From Streptomyces antnestii (GTDB lineage: Bacteria > Actinomycetota > Actinomycetes > Streptomycetales > Streptomycetaceae): a stretch of DNA of 64,000 nucleotides. Location of the stretch: contig NZ_RZYA01000010.1 in assembly GCF_004005495.1 (NCBI RefSeq), positions 232,398-296,397 of the forward strand, read 5' to 3'. The position numbers and the translations under genes are program-made. The stretch's first letter is position 1, and every line of letters begins with the position of its first letter. Of this stretch, positions 49,806 through 58,770 are shown piece by piece. The notes beneath the pieces are model-generated. The model was given only the letters and a program-made list of their open reading frames with translations, was not told the DNA's origin and did no database searches.

Positions 49806-50477
49806 TCACGGCGTCTCCTCCGGCAGCTCTGTCGCCGACGACCTGCGGTGCCAGGCCCGCGGCGCGCGCCAGTGGAAACGCATCGCGAGCAGCCGCAGCA
49901 CGAACGCCGTGACCACCGCGGCGCCGCTGGTGAACGCGGACAGCGCGTCGAAGTGGATGGCCACGACGATGATCGTCGAGCCCACCATGGCCGGCACCGC
50001 GTACAGGTCGCGGTCCCAGCGGACCAGGGACGGGACCTCGTTGGCGATGATGTCGCGCAGCACACCGCCACCCACGGCGGTCGCGAGGCCGAGCGCCGCG
50101 GAGGCCGTGAGCCCGAGCCCGTAGTCGTACGCCTTGACGGTGCCGGTGACGCAGAACAGGCCGAGACCCGCCGCGTCGAAGATGTTCACCGCGACCTGGG
50201 TGCGCTCCACCTCGGGGTGCAGGAAGAACACGAGGGCGGCGGCGACCAGCGGGGTCACGAAGTACCCGAGGTCGGTGAACGCGGACGGCGGCACGGCTCC
50301 GATGATCAGGTCACGGAACAGCCCTCCGCCCAGCGCGGTGACCTCGGCGAGTACGGCGATGCCGAAGACGTCGAAGTTCTTGCGGACCGCGAGGAGCGCG
50401 CCGGAGATCGCGAACACGAAGATCCCGACGAGGTCCAGCCAATGCTGGACGGAGGGGGTGAAAAGTTCCTGAAGCAC
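49806..50477 (-). CDS. TRIC-type (UPF0126) cation channel
   Basis: This 223-residue membrane protein has seven helices in two repeats of three plus one. Each repeat carries the hallmark GGG-x2-RD: GGGLFRDLIIG and GGGVLRDIIANEVP. Prokaryotic homologues form trimeric K+ permeable channels. It has a short basic tail. The bacterial role is unclear, perhaps charge balance. Confidence 0.9.
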   Translation of the reverse strand: MLQELFTPSVQHWLDLVGIFVFAISGALLAVRKNFDVFGIAVLAEVTALGGGLFRDLIIGAVPPSAFTDLGYFVTPLVAAALVFFLHPEVERTQVAVNIFDAAGLGLFCVTGTVKAYDYGLGLTASAALGLATAVGGGVLRDIIANEVPSLVRWDRDLYAVPAMVGSTIIVVAIHFDALSAFTSGAAVVTAFVLRLLAMRFHWRAPRAWHRRSSATELPEETP

Positions 50478-50502
50478 CCGACATTGTTACCTACGGTCGG
50501 GT

Positions 50503-50580
50503 GCCCGTCGTCACCAGGCAGGCTCGCCCGTCGTCACCAGGCAGGCTCGCCCTTCATCACCAGGCGGGCTTGCCCTTCGT
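50503..50580. repeat. 23-bp tandem repeat over the M1 peptidase stop codon
   Basis: Units 50503-50525 and 50526-50548 are identical; 50549-50571 differs at five positions; a partial fourth unit runs into the gene (from 50572). The repeated segment is the last six codons and stop of the peptidase gene, so copies of the gene end are stacked downstream of it. The 23-base unit is not a multiple of three. Confidence 0.85.
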
Positions 50581-51951
50581 GGAGAGCCAGGTCCGGAAGA
50601 GACCGTCGAGGTTCTGTCCGGAGATCTTCTCGGCGAGCCGGGTGAAGTCGGCCGTGCTCGCGTTGCCGTAACGGTGCTGCTGCGTCCAGGTCTTCAGGAG
50701 CGTGAAGAAGGCGTCGTCGCCGATGCGTTCCCTGAGCACCTGGAGCGTCAGGGCGCCGCGCCGGTAGACGGCGGAGGCGAACATCGTGTCGCGCTGCGGG
50801 TCGTCGACGGTGATCTGCCAGAACGGGTCACTGGCGGGCCGATTGCCGTAGTACGCGCGGGCGAGATCGTGCGCGGTGCCGCGGCCCTTGTGCTCCTCCC
50901 ACAGCCACTGGGCGTAGCTGGCGAAGCCCTCGTTGAGCCAGATGTCCTTCCACTGCCTCACCGAGACGGAGTCGCCGAACCACTGGTGCGCCAGCTCGTG
51001 CACGATCGTCGACTCCGAGCGGACGGCGGAGTAGCTCGGCTTGGACTGGGTCTCCAGGGAGAAACCGGCCTCCGGCATGTCGTCGACGACCGCGCCGGTC
51101 TCCTCGAAGGGGTACGGGCCGAAGACTTGGGACCAGTAGTCGGTGGCCTCCGCCGTGACGGCGTACACGTCCACGTTGTTGCTGTTCTTCAGAACCGGGT
51201 CGATGGCTACGTAGATGGGGGTGCCGCCGGGGGTCGTGCCGGTCTTCACGTCGAACTTGCCGATGCTCGCGGTCGCCAGATAGGTCGCCATGGGCCTGCT
51301 CTCGCGCCAATGGGTGACCGTCTGGCCGCCCTTGACGTCGTGCGTTTCGACGAGCCGGCCGTTCGAGACGCCCGTCAGGCCCTTGGGCGCCTTGATCGTG
51401 ATGTCGTAGGTCGCCTTGTCGGCGGGGTGGTCGCTGGAGGGGAACCAGGTGGAGGCGGCGTTGGGTTCGCAGGCGACGAAGACGCCGTCGGCCGTCTTCA
51501 TCCAGCCGTAGTCGGAGCCGAAGACGATGGGGCCGTTGAGCGCCTCGGGCACACCGCCGTAGGTGACGGTCGCGGTGAACGTGCTGTCCTTGTGCAGCGC
51601 GCCGCGCGGGGTGACGCGTATCTCGTCGCCGGTGCGGGTGAACTGCGCGTCTTTGCCGTTCACTTCGACCGAGGTGACGTCCAGCTTCTGGAGGTCGAGG
51701 TCGAAGGAGGAGAGGTTCTGGGTGGCGCGGGCGGTGACGGTGGTGACACCGTCGAGCCGGTCGGTGTCCGGGTTGTACGCGACGTCGAGGCCGTAGTGGC
51801 GTACGTCGAAGCCGCCGTTGCCGAGCTGCGGGAAGTACGGGTCGCCGATGCCGTCGGAGCCGGGGGTGGGGGCGGGGGCTGCGGCGATGAGGCAGAACGA
51901 GGCGGCCGCGGTTGCGACCGCCGCCAGACGTGCCGAACGGGAGAGTGCCAT
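50557..51951 (-). CDS. secreted M1-family zinc aminopeptidase
   Basis: The protein has 464 residues. A Sec signal peptide (LAAVATAAASFCLIAAAPAP) is followed by the N-terminal beta-sandwich and a thermolysin-like domain. The zinc site is H318-E-x2-H322 with E341 (WLNEGFAS). The exopeptidase GxMEN motif is changed to AGFSLET. The large C-terminal domain of PepN is absent, as in other short actinobacterial M1 enzymes. It probably trims extracellular peptides; the oligopeptide importer lies directly upstream on the same strand, which suggests a shared role in peptide use. Confidence 0.9.
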   Translation of the reverse strand: MALSRSARLAAVATAAASFCLIAAAPAPTPGSDGIGDPYFPQLGNGGFDVRHYGLDVAYNPDTDRLDGVTTVTARATQNLSSFDLDLQKLDVTSVEVNGKDAQFTRTGDEIRVTPRGALHKDSTFTATVTYGGVPEALNGPIVFGSDYGWMKTADGVFVACEPNAASTWFPSSDHPADKATYDITIKAPKGLTGVSNGRLVETHDVKGGQTVTHWRESRPMATYLATASIGKFDVKTGTTPGGTPIYVAIDPVLKNSNNVDVYAVTAEATDYWSQVFGPYPFEETGAVVDDMPEAGFSLETQSKPSYSAVRSESTIVHELAHQWFGDSVSVRQWKDIWLNEGFASYAQWLWEEHKGRGTAHDLARAYYGNRPASDPFWQITVDDPQRDTMFASAVYRRGALTLQVLRERIGDDAFFTLLKTWTQQHRYGNASTADFTRLAEKISGQNLDGLFRTWLSTKGKPAW

Positions 51952-52045
51952 GAGTCGTCCCTTCGCGCGTGTTCCGGTGTAACGGACACGCAGACTCTGC
52001 ACTCTCCCGTCCGGGCGTGTACATGACCCTCTCGGTCAAATCACG

Positions 52046-53398
52046 CTACTTGTCGGTTGACTCCTGTACGTCATCCGGCTCGTCCGCATCGGCGGACGGC
52101 TGTACTTCGCTCTCGTCACCAGAGTCAGCCGCGTCACCCGAGTCAGCCGCGTCCGTCTCGTCAGCCGCGTCCGTCACGTCAGCCACATCCGAGGTCTCCG
52201 GCTCCGAATCCGGCTCCGACTCAGTCGCCGGTTCCGGCTCCGTGTCCGTCCGCGCCAGCGTCACCACCTCGATCGCCTCCTTGGCGACCGCGAGCAGCGT
52301 GGTGTCGTCCGGGGCCTGGTCCTCGGCGTTCTCCGGGTGGTGGCAGGCCACCTGGCGTCCCGGGGCCAACTGGAGGAGCGGCGGCTCGGACGTCTTGCAG
52401 ATCTCCGTCGCCTTCCAGCACCGCGTGTGGAAACGGCAGCCGCTGGGCGGCGAGATCGGCGAGGGCACGTCGCCCTTGAGCAGGATCCGCTCGCTCTTGG
52501 CGCCCCGGCGCGTGGGGTCGGGGACGGGCACCGCCGACATCAGGGCCTTGGTGTACGGGTGCATCGGCGCCTCGTACAGCGAGGTGCGGTCGGCGAGTTC
52601 GACGATCTTGCCGAGGTACATCACCGCGATGCGGTCCGAGACATGGCGTACGACGGAGAGGTCGTGCGCGATGATCACGTACGTCAGGCCCAGCTCGGAC
52701 TGCAGGTCGTCCATGAGGTTGACGACCTGCGCCTGGATGGACACGTCGAGCGCGGAGACCGGCTCGTCCGCCACGACGAGCTTCGGCTTGAGGGCGAGCG
52801 CGCGGGCGATGCCGATGCGCTGGCGCTGGCCGCCGGAGAACTCGTGCGGGTAGCGGTTGAAGTGCTCGGGGCTGAGGCCCACGAGCTCCAGGAGGCGCTG
52901 GACCTCCTTCTTCACCCCGCCCTCGGGCTCCACGCCCTGGAGCCGGAACGGCGCCGAGACGATCGAGCCGATGGTGTGCCGGGGGTTCAGGGAGCCGTAC
53001 GGGTCCTGGAAGATCATCTGGATGTCCCGGCGCAGGGGGCGCATGCCCCGCGTGCCGAGCTTGGTGATGTCCTGGCCCTCGAACTCGATCTTCCCGCCGG
53101 TGGGTTCGATCAGCTTCGTGATGACCCGGCCCATGGTCGACTTGCCGCAGCCGGACTCGCCGACGACGCCCAGGGTCTCGCCCTTGCGGACCTCGAAGTC
53201 GATGCCGTCGACGGCCTTCACCGCGGCGACCTGCCGCTGCAGGATCCCCTTCTTGATCGGGAAGTGCTTGACCAGGCCCTCGACCCTGAGCAGCACCTCG
53301 CCGTTCTCGGGGGACGTCGCCTGCGCGGGCACGGCGGCGGCCTGCGGCTCCGCCTTCTTCGTCACGCTCACGGGCGTCTCGCTCACGGGCTCACTCAC
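52046..53398 (-). CDS. dppF: oligopeptide/dipeptide ABC transporter ATP-binding protein, second ATPase
   Basis: The protein has 450 residues. Walker A GESGCGKS is at 80-87, and the ABC signature SGGQRQRIGIARALAL, Walker B KLVVADEPVSALD and a C-terminal oligopeptide-transporter motif with CRFHTRCWKA follow. An unusual extension of about 85 residues is very acidic and built from DAAD/SGD and EPES repeats. The start overlaps dppD's stop (ATGA). It is the last gene of the five-gene operon. dpp and opp naming is by similarity only. Confidence 0.93.
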   Translation of the reverse strand: MSEPVSETPVSVTKKAEPQAAAVPAQATSPENGEVLLRVEGLVKHFPIKKGILQRQVAAVKAVDGIDFEVRKGETLGVVGESGCGKSTMGRVITKLIEPTGGKIEFEGQDITKLGTRGMRPLRRDIQMIFQDPYGSLNPRHTIGSIVSAPFRLQGVEPEGGVKKEVQRLLELVGLSPEHFNRYPHEFSGGQRQRIGIARALALKPKLVVADEPVSALDVSIQAQVVNLMDDLQSELGLTYVIIAHDLSVVRHVSDRIAVMYLGKIVELADRTSLYEAPMHPYTKALMSAVPVPDPTRRGAKSERILLKGDVPSPISPPSGCRFHTRCWKATEICKTSEPPLLQLAPGRQVACHHPENAEDQAPDDTTLLAVAKEAIEVVTLARTDTEPEPATESEPDSEPETSDVADVTDAADETDAADSGDAADSGDESEVQPSADADEPDDVQESTDK

Positions 53399-54495
53399 AG
53401 CTTCGGCGCAATCTCTTCGGTCCAGATCCGCGTACGGTCCTCCGGGCTGAGGTGGCAGGCGGAGAAGTGGTCGCCGCCGACCTCCTGCAGCTCGGGCCGC
53501 TGGGTGCGGGTGATGCCGCCCTTGGGCAGGTCCGCGTACGGGCAGCGCGGGTGGAAGGCGCAGCCCGAGGGGACGTTGATCAGGGACGGCGGCTGGCCCT
53601 TGACGGGGACGAGCCGCTCGGTCTGCTCACGGTCGATGCGCGGCATCGAGCCGAGCAGGCCCCAGGTGTACGGGTGCTGCGGCTCGGCGAAGATCTGCTC
53701 GACCGGGCCGCGCTCGACGCAGCGTCCGCCGTACATGACGAGGACCTGGTCGGCGATCTCGGCCACGACACCCAGGTCGTGGGTGATGAGGACGACCGCG
53801 GACTCGAACTCCTTCTGCAGATCCCTGATCAGGTCGAGGATCTGCGCCTGGACGGTGACGTCGAGGGCGGTGGTCGGCTCGTCGGCGATGAGCAGCTGCG
53901 GATTGTTCGCGAGGGACATCGCGATCATCGCGCGCTGGCGCATACCGCCCGAGAACTCGTGCGGGTAGCTGTCGACGCGCTTGGCCGGCTCGGGGATCCC
54001 GACGCGGTCGAGCAGTTCGACGGCCCGCGTGCGCGCGACCTTCTTGGACACGTTGTTGTGGACGCGGTACGCCTCCACGATCTGGTTGCCGACCGTGTAG
54101 TACGGGTGCATCGCGGACAGCGGGTCCTGGAAGATCATCGCCATGTCGCGGCCGCGGAGCCTGCGCACGTCGTCCGGGGCGGCGCCGATCAGCTCCTTGC
54201 CGTCGAGCCAGATCTCGCCGGACATCTTCACGTTCTTGCCGCGCGCGCCGAGCCGGTGCAGGCCCATGATCGCCAGCGAGGTCACGGACTTGCCGGAGCC
54301 CGACTCGCCCACGATCGACAGGGTCTTGCCCCGCTCCAGCTTGAAGCTGAGCCCGTCGACGGACTTGACCAGGCCGTCGTCGGTCGGGAAGTGCACCTTG
54401 AGGTCCCGCACTTCGAGGAACGCGGTCGGGGGCTTCGAGGGCCCCTCGGCGACCGGTTCGCCCACGGCGGCACCGGTTTTGGACAGTTCGGTCAC
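53395..54495 (-). CDS. dppD: oligopeptide/dipeptide ABC transporter ATP-binding protein, first ATPase
   Basis: This is a 366-residue ATPase subunit on the inner face of the membrane. Walker A GESGSGKS is at 63-70; the signature SGGMRQRAMIAMSLAN and Walker B LLIADEPTTALD follow; the C-terminal cysteine segment (CAFHPRCPYA) is typical of peptide importers. It overlaps both neighbours by 4 bases, so translation is coupled with dppB and dppF. Confidence 0.95.
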   Translation of the reverse strand: MTELSKTGAAVGEPVAEGPSKPPTAFLEVRDLKVHFPTDDGLVKSVDGLSFKLERGKTLSIVGESGSGKSVTSLAIMGLHRLGARGKNVKMSGEIWLDGKELIGAAPDDVRRLRGRDMAMIFQDPLSAMHPYYTVGNQIVEAYRVHNNVSKKVARTRAVELLDRVGIPEPAKRVDSYPHEFSGGMRQRAMIAMSLANNPQLLIADEPTTALDVTVQAQILDLIRDLQKEFESAVVLITHDLGVVAEIADQVLVMYGGRCVERGPVEQIFAEPQHPYTWGLLGSMPRIDREQTERLVPVKGQPPSLINVPSGCAFHPRCPYADLPKGGITRTQRPELQEVGGDHFSACHLSPEDRTRIWTEEIAPKL

Positions 54496-55499
54496 GAGAG
54501 CCTCACCCGCGGGTCGGCGGCGGCGTAGAGAAGGTCCACCAGGAGATTGCAGAGCACGACGAAGAACGCGGCGAGCAGCGTCACGCCGAGCACCGGCGGC
54601 AGGTCGTTGTCGTTGATGGCCTGCACGGCGTACTCACCGATGCCGTGCAGCGAGAAGACCCGCTCGGTGATCAGGGCGCCGCCGAGCAGCAGACCGAGGT
54701 CCATGCCGAACACGGTGATGATCGGGGTGAGCGCGGCGCGCAGCCCGTGCCGGGCGACGACGGTGCGCTCCGGCAGGCCCTTGGCGCGGGCCGTGCGGAT
54801 GAAGTCCTCGTTCATCGTCTCCAGCATCCCCGAGCGGGTGAGCCGCGCGTAGATGGCGGAGTAGAGCAGGGCGAGCGAACACCAGGCGGGAAACAGGGTG
54901 TTGGCCCATTGCGCCGGGTTCGTGGTGAGCGGCACATAGGTGCGGCCGAAGATCGGCCACTGATAGGTGAAGAGCAGCAGCGCGAGCTGTCCCGTGAAGA
55001 AGATGGGCAGCGAGACACCGGCCAGGGCGACACCCATGAAGGAACGGTCGAAGAACGAGCCGGGCTTGAGGGCCGAGACGACACCGACGGTCACACCGGC
55101 CACGAGCCAGATCACGGCCGCACCCACGGCCAGCGACAGCGTGATGGGAATCCGGTCGGTCAGCTCGGGCCACACCGCGACATGGTTCTTGAACGAGTAG
55201 CCGAAGCACGGCGCGTCGCAGTGCGCCGTGGTGGGCCCGAGGTTGTACTCGGCCCCGGTGACGATGCCCTTGATGAAGTGCCAGTACTGGAGGTACACGG
55301 GCTGGTCGAGCCCGAGGTTGTGCTTGACCATCGCGACGTCGGCCGGGGTGGGGCTCTTGCCGATGTACTGCTGTGCCAACTGGTCGGCGGTCTGCCCGGC
55401 GAGCCTCGGCAGCAGGAAGAAGATGCCGAAGGTGACCGCGGTCACGACCAGCAGCAGGATCACTGCCGCGACAAGCCGGCGGAGGATGTACGAGATCAC
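54492..55499 (-). CDS. dppB: oligopeptide/dipeptide ABC transporter permease, first subunit
   Basis: This 335-residue membrane subunit has six helices. It begins MISYILRRLVAAVILLLVVT, typical of DppB/OppB. The EAA loop that contacts the ATPases reads TARAKGLPERTVVARHGLRAAL. It follows dppA after a 69-base gap that contains a strong stem-loop. Confidence 0.95.
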   Translation of the reverse strand: MISYILRRLVAAVILLLVVTAVTFGIFFLLPRLAGQTADQLAQQYIGKSPTPADVAMVKHNLGLDQPVYLQYWHFIKGIVTGAEYNLGPTTAHCDAPCFGYSFKNHVAVWPELTDRIPITLSLAVGAAVIWLVAGVTVGVVSALKPGSFFDRSFMGVALAGVSLPIFFTGQLALLLFTYQWPIFGRTYVPLTTNPAQWANTLFPAWCSLALLYSAIYARLTRSGMLETMNEDFIRTARAKGLPERTVVARHGLRAALTPIITVFGMDLGLLLGGALITERVFSLHGIGEYAVQAINDNDLPPVLGVTLLAAFFVVLCNLLVDLLYAAADPRVRLS

Positions 55500-55512
55500 G
55501 GGGACCGGCGCC

Positions 55513-55544
55513 GGTGCCCGCGGGCCGTGAAGCCCGCGGGCACC
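55513..55544 (-). promoter_or_regulatory. intercistronic stem-loop between dppA and dppB
   Basis: The perfect 13-base arms (55513-55525 and 55532-55544) enclose a 6-base loop. Such hairpins after binding-protein genes usually protect the upstream message or stop part of transcription, giving more binding protein than membrane subunits. Confidence 0.75.
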
Positions 55545-55568
55545 AATGCCTTCACCTGCCTTCCGGGG

Positions 55569-57323
55569 CTACTTCTTCGTGGTGCCGATGTTGAGGTAGT
55601 CGTACTGACCGCTGAAGGCGGCCGTCGACACCAGGTTCGTCGCGTAGGGCGAGCGGTACAGCAGGATCTTGAAGTACGTCAGCGGGACGAGCGCGGCCTG
55701 GTCCATGGCGGCCTGGTCGATCTGGCCGTACAGGTCGTTGCGCTGGTTCTCGTCACCGGCCGCGATCGACTGGGCGAGGAGCTTGTCGATCGGCTTGTTG
55801 CTCAGGTACGAGAGGTTCGTGTTGCCCGAGGTGCCGATCGCCTTGCTGTTGAGGATCTGCTGCAGGAAGCCGTAGCCGGACGGCCAGTCGGCGCCCCACT
55901 GCATCATCATCAGGCCGACGTTGTTCTTCTTGTCGAACGCCGGGACGCCCGCGTAGTCGGTGAAGTACTTGCCCGACGGGAACTGCTTCAGGCTGGCGTT
56001 GATGCCGACCTTCTTCAGCGACTCGATGATCGCCGTGGCCGCGTCGACCTCTTCCTGACGGTCGCTGCGCGCGGTGATCGTCGTCGTGATCGACTTCTTG
56101 CCGCAGGCCTTCAGCTGGTCCTTGGCCTTGGCCACGTCGCCCTTGTTGCCGGGCGTCGCGTACGTGTCGGCCTTCTTGTAGCCGGTGATGTCCGGCGGCA
56201 GGACGGTGGAGGCGATGTCACCGCGGATGGCGCCGCCCTCGGCGGTCTGCACGGAGACCTTGTCGACCGCGTACTCGACGGCCTTGCGGCACTCGACCTT
56301 GTCGAACGGCTTCTGCGTGGTGTTGATCGCCATGTAGACGAGTCGGCCACCGTAGGTGTTGTCCGTGCTGGCCAGCTTGGACTTGTCGTTGACGAGCTGC
56401 GCCTGGGTCTGGGTCTCGACGCCCTTGCCCTGCAGGTCGATCAGGGTGTCGCCGGCCTGGAGGTCCTTGTCGATCGTCGACTGGTTGACCTTCAGGTTGA
56501 CGACGATCTTGTCCGGGTACTGCTTGCGCAGCGGGTCCGTCTTCGGGTTCCAGTTCTTGTTGCGGACCAGGACGGCCTGCTTGCCCTCCTGGTAGCTCTG
56601 GAACTGGTACGAGCCCGAGGACACGATGTGCTTGACGTAGTCGATGCCGTCGTCCTTGGCCTGCGGCACCGGCGCGGTCTGCGGCGTGGCGACCAGGTAG
56701 TCGAACTCCTGGAACGCCTGGTTCAGGTGGAAGACGATCGTGTTGTCGTCCGGGGTCTCGATCGAGTCGAGACCCTTGCCCTTCTTGTCCTTGTAGGGAC
56801 CCTTGTACTTGTCGCCGCCCTGCATGAACTGCTGGAAGTAGTTCGGGCCGAGCTGCAGCACGTCACGCGCGAAGTTGGAGCGCTCGACGGCGTACTTGAC
56901 GTCCTTCGACGTGATCGGCGTACCGTCCTGGAACTCCAGACCCTTGCGGATCGTGTACGTCCAGGTCTTGCCGCCGTCGGACGCCTTGCCCGGCGCGGAG
57001 GCCAGGTCGGGGACGAGCGTGTTGCCCTTCTCGCCCGCGTCCGGCTTGAACGTCATCAGCGGGCGCGCGTAGAGCCGGCTGAAGTTGTACATGTACGCGT
57101 AGTACGTGTTGCCCGGGTCGAACGAGTCGGGGACGTCCGACATCGCGTAGGTGACCGTGCCGCCCTTCTTCGTCGACGCGTTGACCATGTGCTTCGTCGC
57201 GGCGTCCGCCCCGGCCGCCTTCGCTTTGCCGTCGCCGGTGCCGTCGTCCGCCTTGCTGCAGCCGGCGAGCAGCAGGCTCACACTGCCGATGGCCGCAACA
57301 GCGGCAATTGATGACCGTCGCAT
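55569..57323 (-). CDS. dppA: oligopeptide-binding lipoprotein of the ABC importer
   Basis: This 584-residue SBP_bac_5 protein is anchored outside the membrane. I start at ATG 57323 because GGAGGGG lies upstream and the protein then begins with a short lipoprotein signal; the lipobox LLAGC places the modified Cys at 22. An ATG at 57344 is possible. The family motif region around EFQDGTPITSKDVKYAVERS is clear. Position in the operon is unusual, between the two permease genes. Confidence 0.94.
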   Translation of the reverse strand: MRRSSIAAVAAIGSVSLLLAGCSKADDGTGDGKAKAAGADAATKHMVNASTKKGGTVTYAMSDVPDSFDPGNTYYAYMYNFSRLYARPLMTFKPDAGEKGNTLVPDLASAPGKASDGGKTWTYTIRKGLEFQDGTPITSKDVKYAVERSNFARDVLQLGPNYFQQFMQGGDKYKGPYKDKKGKGLDSIETPDDNTIVFHLNQAFQEFDYLVATPQTAPVPQAKDDGIDYVKHIVSSGSYQFQSYQEGKQAVLVRNKNWNPKTDPLRKQYPDKIVVNLKVNQSTIDKDLQAGDTLIDLQGKGVETQTQAQLVNDKSKLASTDNTYGGRLVYMAINTTQKPFDKVECRKAVEYAVDKVSVQTAEGGAIRGDIASTVLPPDITGYKKADTYATPGNKGDVAKAKDQLKACGKKSITTTITARSDRQEEVDAATAIIESLKKVGINASLKQFPSGKYFTDYAGVPAFDKKNNVGLMMMQWGADWPSGYGFLQQILNSKAIGTSGNTNLSYLSNKPIDKLLAQSIAAGDENQRNDLYGQIDQAAMDQAALVPLTYFKILLYRSPYATNLVSTAAFSGQYDYLNIGTTKK

Positions 57324-57388
57324 GATGCTCGGGATCCCCTCCATTGTCGGAAACTTGTGGAGCTCTCTGGCTCTCCGTGCGGCCTGAC

Positions 57389-58387
57389 TCAGCGACTGCG
57401 CGGGTCGAGAGCGTCGCGGAGACCGTCACCGAGCAGGTTGAACGCGAGCACGGTGACGAAGATGGCGAGGCCCGGGACGATCATGTACTGGGGGTCGACC
57501 TGGAAGTAGTCGACGGCCTGGTTGAGCATGCCGCCCCAGGACGCCTGAGGCGGCTGGATGCCGACTCCCAGGAAGCTCAGCGAAGCCTCGAAGATGATGT
57601 TGGTCGGGATGAGCAGCGTCGAGTAGACGATGATCGGCCCGACCAGGTTGGGCAGCAGCTCCCGGAACAGGATGTACGGGCCGCGGGCGCCCATGCCGCG
57701 GGACGCGTCCACGAACTCCCGCTCGCGCAGGGCAAGGGTCTGGCCGCGCACGATCCGGCCCAGATAGGGCCAGTTGAAGAATCCGATCACGAAGATCAGC
57801 ACGCAGATGTGCAGCGGGAGCCCGTCGAGCCCGAACGCGCCGCCCTGCAGTGTCGCCGAGATGGAGATGGCGAAGAGCAGCAGCGGGAAGGCGAGGAACG
57901 TGTCCATGAGGCGGCTGATGACCGCGTCGACCCGGCCGCCGTAATACCCGGCGACCACGCCGAGGATCGCGCCGATGACGTTCGACAGGACGGTCGCGCC
58001 GAAGGCCACCACCAGGGAGACCCAGGAGCCCTCGAGGATGCGGGCCAGGATGTCGCGGCCGAACTTCGGCTCGACGCCCAGGGGATGGTCGGCGCTCATG
58101 CCGCCCATGCCGCCCTTGGGCAGTGAGGTGCTGGCGTCGATGAGGTCCTGGTGGAAGGCGTTCGGGTCGAGGCCGAGGAGGGACTGGATCGGGCGCGCCA
58201 GTGCGGCCACCAGGATCAGGAGGATGACGATGACGCCGCCTGCGACGGCGACCTTGTCCCTCTTGAAACGGTTCCAGGCGATACGCCCGAGGGAACGCCC
58301 CTCGATCTGCTGCCCCTTGGCGCCGGCGAGTACAGCCTCGGGCTGCACTTCGGCCTGGGCCCCGGTGGTGTCGATCGGTGCGGTCAC
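57389..58387 (-). CDS. dppC: oligopeptide/dipeptide ABC transporter permease, second subunit
   Basis: This is a 332-residue membrane subunit. I start at GTG 58387 (VTAPIDTTGAQ) with GAGAGGGG 11 bases upstream. It has an N-terminal OppC_N segment (AWNRFKRDKVAVAGGVIVILL), six helices in all and the EAA loop DASRGMGARGPYILFRELLPN. It is first in the operon, so the promoter must lie in 58388-58700. Confidence 0.94.
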   Translation of the reverse strand: MTAPIDTTGAQAEVQPEAVLAGAKGQQIEGRSLGRIAWNRFKRDKVAVAGGVIVILLILVAALARPIQSLLGLDPNAFHQDLIDASTSLPKGGMGGMSADHPLGVEPKFGRDILARILEGSWVSLVVAFGATVLSNVIGAILGVVAGYYGGRVDAVISRLMDTFLAFPLLLFAISISATLQGGAFGLDGLPLHICVLIFVIGFFNWPYLGRIVRGQTLALREREFVDASRGMGARGPYILFRELLPNLVGPIIVYSTLLIPTNIIFEASLSFLGVGIQPPQASWGGMLNQAVDYFQVDPQYMIVPGLAIFVTVLAFNLLGDGLRDALDPRSR

Positions 58388-58770
58388 GGTGTGGTTGACC
58401 CCTCTCGGCCGACGGTGGCCGGCCCATGCCCGCCGCGGGTAGCGGCTTGATCCTGTTTCACACGCTGGACGGTCCGGGGGCATGGCCTCGAAGTCGACCG
58501 TTCAGCTCGTACACAGAGTCGAAACCCCGTGTCTGCAGGGAGTCTTCAATGCGTCTGTGACCAGCCGCCAGACCTCACCGGGAAAGGTTGCGCAACCGTG
58601 ATGAGGCGGGAGTCGTGCAGTATGCGGACGCGTAATCCGGCTGAGCGGACAATTCGCTCCCCTGACGGCGCGCGCCGTGTCACGCGCCGCCGGGTCCGGA
58701 ATGCACCACCGTGACCGGGGTTGCGCCCATACCCGGTGTGATGCGCCAACTGCCCGTCAACCAGGGCGGG
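58388..58770. promoter_or_regulatory. upstream region of the peptide-transporter operon, with a 12-bp palindrome
   Basis: This 383-base stretch has no convincing gene. The perfect palindrome GGTTGCGCAACC is at 58586-58597. The right end borders the condensation-domain remnant. The dppC promoter should be within it, but I could not fix the -10 and -35. Confidence 0.45.

Noticed and set aside
50503..50580. Direct repeats considered as a CRISPR array
   Set aside because: Repeats are contiguous without spacers, only three full units, and no cas genes are near.
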